DNA of 64,000 nt from Blepharisma stoltei (lineage: Eukaryota > Ciliophora > Heterotrichea > Heterotrichida > Blepharismidae), in the NCBI GenBank assembly GCA_914767885.1, contig CAJZBQ010000043.1:310001-374000 (forward strand), written 5' to 3'. Position numbers and translations under genes: made by a program. Numbering within the stretch: the first letter of the stretch is position 1; every line of letters starts with the position of its first letter. A model generated the notes under the pieces. It saw nothing but the letters and a program-made list of their open reading frames with translations. It was not told the origin of the DNA and made no database searches. This document shows, piece after piece, positions 56,701-64,000 of the stretch.

Positions 56701-58572
56701 CAAAACAAGTCTTATAATGAAACTACTCATTTAGCAGAATTTTCTATAGAAAATGAAGAAATTTCTTTAAAAAACCATATCGTCAGCAGCAATGCTGAAA
56801 ACTCAACGGTTGCATCAAAAAAGAGAATCCAAATTAGAACGGAGTCTGCGAATAAGAGGATTTTAGCAATGTGCAAAGTTTTGAATATGAATATAAGAAT
56901 TGCTTTAGCCATTTTATTTGCTGTTACTTTTACAACTATATTTCTGGAGAATAATTTTGTGAGCAGTTTAAAATTATATGATATGCTCAACCAAATGGCT
57001 TTGATGAGATATTTAGGAAATTCTGTTCTTGTTAATATAAGATCTTTGGATTTACTAAGTCAAGGGTTTGAGACATCATCTTCAGAGGCTTATTATAGAA
57101 ATTTGGCAAAAGTAAACTCAAATACCCTTCAAGAAAACTTAATGCTTGTTAATGATAAATTAACATCTTACAGTTTTTTTCATGATGTGTTTTATACAAA
57201 GGTTTCTTTATCAGAAAAAATTGATAATTCTATAAGAATTACTGATGAAAATTTATTTCATTGCATTCAAAGGTACGTTTCGCACGTGAATGCAATAGTT
57301 AACACAAAACTTGAAGATTTTCATACAATTCCTTCAGACTTTTATTTTGTCTATTACAATTTTCCTACCATAATTTTGCATGCTTTAAACGATAGCGTGT
57401 ATACAACATCAACAGATTTTAAAGAACATGTTGAAGATATAATCAATTCCCTTGAATAGTCCTGCAAGGGTATGCATTTTAAGTAGAACTCCTGAGTTTG
57501 GTTGGGCCAGCAAGTGAGTTGGTCCTACCAACCCTAGAAAAAGCCTGCCCTTACAGGGCCATCAAAGAGAAAACACTATACATTTAGATTTCTAAAACTT
57601 TTCAAAATAGCTTTTTTCATTCCTCCAATTATTATCATTATTTTATCATTGCCAAGTATTATTGTGCTTGAAAAGATAAACAAAACAAATTGACACAGCC
57701 TTTCACATCTAAACGCCGATAAGAGATCAACTATAAGATATAAACTTATTGATCGGCTTCACAATTTGCATGGGATAGACGTTAATAATATCAAACTCAA
57801 ATCCAGTGGCAAAGAAAATTATTCTCCAATTTGAAAATCTTTCATTATAAAAATCCTTTCATTACAGGTGATTAGTATCATCTATTATTTTGCTGTTTCG
57901 TATGGATTTGAGGCTGATTTAAGTGAAACTTTTATCTATGAATCAAAATACATTTTTAATCATGGACTAAGAAGAATGCTTTCTGCGAATTCTTATTTCT
58001 GGGCAAGAGAGAAGTTTTTAGACAGTGTAAATTCTTCTTTTATCAATTGACTCGACAATAATAAACTGGCAACACCCTCATTTTCAGTAAAGCTTGAATC
58101 AGTGACTGATGAGTATGAATTTCTTATACAAACATTAAGTTATGGAAAATACGCAAAATTTTATAATGATGATATGATTGAGCTGGAATTTGGAAACCCT
58201 TGTAAGATCATTGGAGAATCGATAACAAACTGTGATAGTAGTTATATTAGTGCGGGAACAGTTCCAGCAATGAAAATTTATTTGGAAGATTTGAGAGGCA
58301 GTTCTATTTATAGCCAGTCGAATTGGAAAAATATCAAAAAATTAGAAGTATACTCGAGTTTAATAGTAAAATCTGCACAGTATATGATGTTTAATTATCT
58401 CAATGCGACTGAAAGCAATATTGAAAACACTATAGCAAACTTAACAATTGCTACAGTGTTTTATTTTATCAGTATTGTGTTTGCATCAATTATTTTGATG
58501 CTTGGTGCTGTAAACAAAATCAAAAAAGAATTAATAGGCAAAATCGAGATTTTGAAGTTTTTTAGAAATTAA
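53757..58572 (+). CDS. TmcB-like multi-TM PAS protein, copy 1
   Basis: 1,374 residues after two removals. ATG at 53757 (MVNILKRKHEDKDLD). An N-terminal domain of about eight TM segments (LLSLILLDYDLSASATLL, YLVALLSNVYLWGFFVLLL, FAVIFQFLLYF-type helices). A soluble helical region follows (FLFYFYYKKLINEEKSEDL), then a PAS-like domain at about residues 570-730 (MVVSGMFGSIGDILYLNNE, FIPAPFDIMHND, RGHRKNLILHSPDGYIYAVS). Four further TM helices come last. This layout is typical of the expanded ciliate 'tiny macrocysts B'-like membrane proteins, probably sensors. Trp at several TGA codons. Interrupted by S10 and a 141-bp IES. Confidence 0.82.
55738..56303 (+). mobile_element. SINE-like retroelement S10 (full length) in TmcB-like gene
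   Basis: Flanked by TGTACAGGCCTCATCA (55738) and TGTACAGGGCCTCATCA (56287). Starts TAATTAAAATATGG flush with the duplicate, as S8 does, with the same 5-prime hairpin; shares TTGGAAAGGGGAAGCTCAGC and GTTACGTCCCAGG; tail CTAATGTAATGTAATG. Removing 550 bp gives LYRPHQFLITSQGHC, matching paralogue FRPHMFLITTKGHC. Confidence 0.92.
57438..57580. other. IES in TmcB-like gene copy 1
   Basis: 141 bp, TATAATCAATTCCC ... AAAACACTATA. GC content is higher than in most IESs (GGTTGGGCCAGC ... GGTCCTACCAACC hairpin). Removal gives EHVEDTFRFLKLFK, matching paralogue DHVENTFLFLEIFK. Confidence 0.88.
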
Positions 58573-59626
58573 AGCAGATGTTATCTCAACTATAATTTAC
58601 TCTAAAAAATATTTAATTTTTATAACTTATTTAATGTAAATAAAAATGGATTGTGATAATTATTTTATACTACTTTATATAATCAAAACTAACTCCCCCC
58701 TCTGTGAGTGAACAAACAAATTTTGTTCACTCACGGAGGGTGGTTAATTTTTTTTTTTAAAAAATTTATATATAAATTTTATAGAAATATTTTTTTTTCG
58801 AAATTTTTTAAAAACAATCCTTATTTGCAAAAATTGGAAAGCAAATATTAATTTAACTTAATTTATAAAATTTATGTTTAAAACCCAGTTTGTTTAAATT
58901 AAACAGAATTAGCTCGAGATTTCATTATACTAATTATCATTTATATATCAAAATTTTTTTTAATAAAAATTTTTTCTATTAAAAAAATTTGTGTTAACTC
59001 ACGGAGGGCAAAAATAGGGATTTTTCCAATGGCTTTGTTCACTCACGGAGGGGTGGACTAAGGAAATTTATGAATTTTTAATATTAATTTCTATAAGCTT
59101 TCAATTATCCTTTTATTTTCTTCTACATAAGCATTAAGAAATGAAAAAAGTTGCTCATTTTTGGAATAAATAATTAATATTGGATTAAAGAGTTGATAAC
59201 TCATTAAATATGTTTAATCAATTTCGATAATATTGGAGAAAAGTATATTTTTTTTAATTTTGTAAATGATGATCCTGAGTTTATCTGCTTAAAATCTCAA
59301 AATAGCTAATAAATTGATGCGGTTGTCAATATTTACATATAAATGAGACAATCTATCAATATTCTAATTAGCTTTATATTTTCAATTATTCAAATTTTGC
59401 TTTAACAACTTTATAGGCACGCCAAACTAAACTATAAGCTTTTTCGGCCTGCTAAAATGGAAAATATTATCAATTCCAATCAAAGTTCAAAATTCTTATT
59501 AAATTCATTCTCAATTTCTTTTTTACAATAAAAGCATAAATATAAGTAAAAAATTAAACATATTTGTATCAGTACTCCATATTATCACAATATTTTCAAC
59601 ATTTATAATCATAAATACAAAATCTC
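58573..59626. other. intergenic region between tandem TmcB-like genes
   Basis: No gene. MITE-A10 occupies 58690-59060; the rest is AT-rich and probably holds the promoter of copy 2. Confidence 0.5.
58690..59060. mobile_element. MITE-A10, intergenic
   Basis: TAA duplicates; left hairpin CTGTGAGTGAACAAA ... TTTGTTCACTCACGG, right double TIR. 369 bp. Confidence 0.92.
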
Positions 59627-62600
59627 ATGGAAAGTATTCTTGAAAAAGACGAAGAAAAAAGGGATCTTGATAATTTAATAGCAATTACTAGAAGAGAACA
59701 ACTTTATCATAGCCTTGCTCATGATAGAGGCCATCGGTGAAAAACAACTCTTTTTGACGTCTTTATTAGGCTTGAATCAATTGACGGAAAAAGAAAAACC
59801 AACAAATATCAAGTTTTTCTAAATTATTTAGGACTCATTGTAAGAAAATTTCAATTGTTGTCGATGGTAATTTTTGATTATAATTTAGATCCGTCAGTCT
59901 CTTTGATTGGGATATTTAATTCGCTGATGGGTGGATTAAGATTTGATGCCTTATCAATTAAATTAAATTTTGAAATTGGGTATCTTATAATTTTATTATC
60001 AAGTGTTTACTTGTGAGCTCTCAGTTTTGTACTGCTTTACATCCAGCTTTATTTTAAAAAGAAGTTTTTGAGAAAATTAATAATAATATGTGTAGGGACT
60101 TTTGGTTGGCTTTGCGAATATATGCTTTTTATTCCTTATATAGAGGTTTCCTCTATATAGCGCTGAAAGCGCAGACATTTTCCCAGGAGCTTTCCAAGTT
60201 CGTCGGACCAAATCGCTTTTTGGTCCGACCCAAGGCATTGATTTGGTGCAACCAACCGATAAATTCCGATCAGAATTTATCGGCCTTACAGCGCCAAACA
60301 TAGGAAAACTTTTATACCACCTTATTGTATCTCAAATACTCTTTAAATTCAAATGAAAATGTAACTGAATATGGAGACATCAGCACTAATCGTCTCCACA
60401 CTTATCTTGCATGGCCACTTGTATTTGGAGCAGCAATTTTCCAGTTAATTTTATATTTTAGAACAATCTGTAGCTGTAATCCTGCTTATTCGTTAAAAAA
60501 TAAAAGAAACCGAATGTATTCTTTGACAACTTTAAAAGATTTTTTCGCTCAAGAATTCATTGTGATTTTATCTTTCCAAGGTTCCACGTATTATTTTGAG
60601 CTTGTATCAGTAGTATCATCTTTATATATCATTTCTCAGTACTCCTTATACTTCCCTTTTGTCACTATTTTTGATAATGTTTTTGAAGCTGGCACATGGC
60701 TAATATTGATTTTTGGTGTGATTTCGCATATTGTTGCTTATGACATTGGAGCTTTAAGTGCAAAAGTCCTTTTGATGATTTTTGTGTTTCCCTTAGCAAT
60801 GCTTCTCTTTTATTATTTTATGCAATGATATTTCAATAATATAAATCATTCAACTCAAGAGGATCCTTACACAGTAGAGCTTAAAATTCGTAGGCTAATT
60901 AATGGGAAACGCGCTCAAAATTTTAACAATGATCTTCTTGAAAAAGTTAAAAAAATTTACACTGAAGCAACCAAAAAATTTCTCTCATTCAAACTTTTGT
61001 TTATTTGGGAATGCTTATTCACCTTGCATTATAGAAACAATAAATCTTTGGCATTGCTTAAGCTATCAAAAATCAATTTTTCCTGCTCAAAACATCTAAA
61101 AATCTGGTATGATCAGGATCGACAAATTTCTAAATATTTCAGTTTTCCAAACCTAGAAGCAGAATTTTTATTTTATTTTTATTATAAAAAACTTATCAAT
61201 GAAGAAAAATCTGAAGATCTTATCCTTCTAAGATATCTAAAAGATATGAATGAATTTAAAAACAAAGATTTAGAAGTGACATCAGAGCTATGGAACGTTT
61301 GCAAGATGATTTCAAATATGTCAAAGTTTCACGTAAAGGTATTTAATCGAGCTTGCAAAAAGCTGATAAATGCAAAACGCATTTTTGAGATAAAAGCTGA
61401 AAAAATGATAAAAAAATATCAGTCAGATTGTGATTTACTTTCGATTTATGGATCTTATATGGCAGAGTTTTTGGAAGAAAATGAAGGGAATTTATTTTTA
61501 GCTAGAAGTCAGGCACTGAAAGAATCGAATGATGGAGGGATTGAAAAACTGACGGGGTTTAAGTATCAAAAAGGGTCAGCGATAATGGTTGTAAGTGGAA
61601 TGTTTGGGTCGATTGGTGATATTTTGTATCTAAATAATGATATTCTTGATTTGCTGAAAATAGAGTGCATTGATAATTATATTGGGACAAGCTTTATTCA
61701 ATTCATGCCTGCCCCTTTTGATGTGATGCATAATGATATTTTAAGAAGATACCTAATTTTTGGTGACAAAATCGACCTATTCCGGCCCCACATGTTTTTA
61801 ATAACCACAAAAGGCCACTGTGTTGAGGTTAGCATGCATTTTCGTCTTGTTTTCTATAAACAAATTCCATATTTCATAGCAGATTTTAATTCAAGAGGAC
61901 ACAGGAAAAATCTAATATTGCATTCTCCAGATGGCTATATATATGCAGTTTCCAAAGATATTCAAAGTTTCATTGGAAGCCGGAAGGGCACCATTTTTGA
62001 GGTGATTAAAAATTATATCTATTATTATGAAGACAATGAAGTTGGAAAATGCTTTGAGTACAACGAAAATTTTTACTGCACAATGATGAGATTTAGCCTA
62101 TCAATTGATGGATTTGTTTTAGAAGTGCTATATATCGCTGATTCTATTGAAGCTATTACTCCATTAGATAGCTCACCTATTACTAAAACAAGAACTGCCT
62201 CGTTCAATGAATTCGGCGCTTATAAAACTGACGTTTCTATGGAGCCTGACGAAAATTATTTAAAAAACACTATGGGGAGCAATCATACTTATGCTTCATC
62301 AATTTTATCAAAAATCCAAGGAAAAAGAGAAATTGAAAAAGCAAACCTAAAAATACTAAAATTGTGCAGTGCTTTAAATATGAATATAAGAATCGCGATA
62401 TTTGTCCTTTTTATTATCACCTTTATAACAATAATTTTAGACACTGCGTTGATCAGTAATCTAAAAATGACAAGCATGCTTGAAGATCTCGCTTTTATGA
62501 GGTATTTGGGGAATTCTATGCTACTAAATATAAGATCACTTGACTTGATCAGTCAAGAGCATGAACCTGCATTTTTTGAAGAATATTATAGAAATTCAAT

Positions 62601-63921
62601 TAAGGAAAACTCAGAAACCCTTGAAAACAGCATAATTCTTATCAATGATGATATTTCCTCATACAACTTTCTACACAATATTTTTTCTAACCATTTTGTC
62701 TCTATCTCTGAAAAAATTGAAGGAAATTTCATAAGGACCACAAACGAAAATTTGTTCCATTCTTTGCAAGCCTACATTTCTCATGCAAATGTAATAGCGA
62801 ATACCAATATAAAAGATTTCCATACCATCCAGAATGATTTATATTATGTTTATTATAATTTTCCTACAGGAATTATAAGAACTTTAAACGAAAGTGTCCA
62901 TACAATTTCCATTGATTATCAAGATCATGTGGAAAATACTTTTTTATTTTTGGAAATTTTTAAAGTTACATTTTTTGTTCCACCAATAATTATGATAATT
63001 TTATCAATTCCAAGCGTTATTATATTAGAAAAAGCAAATAAGACAAATTGGCATAATCTTTCGCATTTGAATATTGAAAGACAACAATATCTAAGAGACA
63101 AACTTATGGATAGGCTAAGAGATTTGCATGGAATTGAAGTTGAGCATATTGAGCCGAGGCTTGGAAAAACTGAAATGTACTCTTCAGTTTGGAAAAAATT
63201 CATAATAAAAATATTTTTGCTGCAGATTATCAGCATTATTTATTATTGTGCTGCTCTATATGGATTTCAAGTCGAGTTAAGTGAAATTTTTGTTAGTCAA
63301 TCAAAATACATTTTTAGTCAGGATCTGACAAGCATGCTATCAGAAAATTCTTACTTTTGGGCAAGAGAAAGATATTTAGATGGCCTAAATGAATCTTTTA
63401 TTGGTTCAATTGACAATAAATCGCCATTTCCTTCTTTAGAAGTTCAGCTCGAAAAATTAATAGAGGAATACGAGTATTTTGAAAATCTGATTACATATAA
63501 AGATTTCAAAAGGTTTTACAATGATGATATGATAAATTTAGAAGTTGGAAATCCATGCGATAAACTAGAAGATTCCTTATCAAACTGCAAATATAGTTAT
63601 TTGGGTGTAGGAGTCACTGCAGCAGTGAAAATGTATTTAGAAGAATTAAGAGACTTTTCTGTTTTCCAACGTTCAAATTGAGAAAATATTATAAGATTAG
63701 AAAAATACACAAACTTAATTATAGAATCCACAATTGCCATGATGCATGTTTACAATGACTCTATGGATCAAAAAATTAATGAAAACATTATCAGATTGAT
63801 GGTTACAACGCTAATGTATTTTATTTGTCTGGTTATTGTATCAATTATACTTGTTTTCGGAGCTGTAAATAAAATTAAGAGAGAATTGATTGGAAAAATT
63901 GATATTTTAAAATATTTTTAG
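59627..63921 (+). CDS. TmcB-like multi-TM PAS protein, copy 2
   Basis: 1,372 residues after removal of one 176-bp IES; same domain order as copy 1 (N-terminal TM domain, helical linker, PAS-like domain with FGSIGDILYLNND and SPDGYIYAVSKDI, C-terminal TM helices such as MNIRIAIFVLFIITFITI). ATG at 59627 (MESILEKDEEKRD), stop TAG at 63919. Trp from TGA at several sites (GHRWKTTLF, MQWYFNN). None of its insertions is shared with copy 1. Confidence 0.85.
60139..60316. other. IES in TmcB-like gene copy 2
   Basis: 176 bp with short TIRs (TATAGAGGTTTCC / inverted TATAAAAGTTTTCC). The interior has hairpins (GCGCTGAAAGCGC; CGGACCAAATCGC ... TTTTTGGTCCG; ATAAATTCCGATCAGAATTTAT). Removal gives LFIPYTTLLYLKYS; copy 1 has LLIPYIYTTTLYIKYS. 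Confidence 0.85.
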
Positions 63922-64000
63922 AAGTATATTATCTGAAAAAGCTATTTAAGTTCAAATTTTGATTTGTAATAGTAATAAGATTTATTATAAATAGCGAATT

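Noticed and set aside
60077..60303. Overlapping open frames on both strands around 60.1-60.3 kb
   Set aside because: They span the hairpin-rich IES in TmcB-like copy 2 and arise from its GC-rich interior.
1..64000. Standard genetic code with many broken pseudogenes
   Set aside because: In-frame TGA falls at conserved Trp positions and frames continue beyond it; TAA and TAG are never read through except inside segments that also carry IES or MITE boundaries.

Overview
The window looks like germline (micronuclear) DNA of a heterotrich ciliate, most likely Blepharisma or a close relative. Three things point there. (1) TGA is read through as Trp at conserved positions in nearly every long gene (WD40, kinase, HECT, TBC, HemD), while TAA and TAG are the only stops. 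(2) Spliceosomal introns are 15-16 nt (GTA...TAG). (3) Exons are interrupted by AT-rich, TA-bounded segments and by repeats whose removal restores a single frame. Blepharisma is known for UGA=Trp, 15-16 nt introns and germline IESs (internal eliminated sequences), many of them MITEs; assigning this window to that genus is my inference. All joins were worked out by hand from frame, paralogue or domain continuity.

Layout: 1-697 coiled-coil gene (partial, -); 882-6321 pentapeptide/WD40 gene with eight insertions (+); 6455-8503 protein kinase (-); 9453-11764 class IV aminotransferase and dsRBD/DZF genes (+); 12225-12950 methyltransferase (-); 13290-14729 PH-domain kinase (+); 15228-16229 unknown nuclear-type protein (-); 16257-18111 ANKRD13 homologue (+); 18444-21147 a tandem duplication carrying two copies of a four-TM gene (-) and an ANKRD13 pseudogene; 21165-39253 a giant ankyrin-HECT ubiquitin ligase interrupted by 14 segments (-); 39296-43602 PEX11, TBC, coiled-coil and small genes (-); 43617-44949 SMI1/KNR4-like and EF-hand genes (+); 44950-45693 uroporphyrinogen-III synthase (-); 45784-49168 GET2/CAML-like gene and coiled-coil/GAR-like gene (+); 49839-52736 two MYB genes (-); 53757-63921 two tandem TmcB-like multi-TM PAS proteins (+).

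Inserted DNA falls into these groups: ten copies of one MITE (MITE-A, TIR core CCGTGAGYGAACAAAA, 3-bp TNA target duplications); related families B (TIR CGAAGTTCGACCAA) and C (TIR CCTTTAAATTGGAAC); small palindromic elements; a 1.4-kb element with terminal inverted repeats of about 230 bp; single IESs of about 80-300 bp; and ten SINE-like retroelements with 12-18 bp target-site duplications. Once the insertions are removed the genes are very close together (0-100 bp apart), as expected of a compact somatic genome. The genes do not form one pathway; they are ordinary eukaryotic housekeeping, signalling and trafficking genes. The notable biology is the density of removable DNA, including nested elements, a MITE inside a 16-nt intron, and retroelements inside exons.
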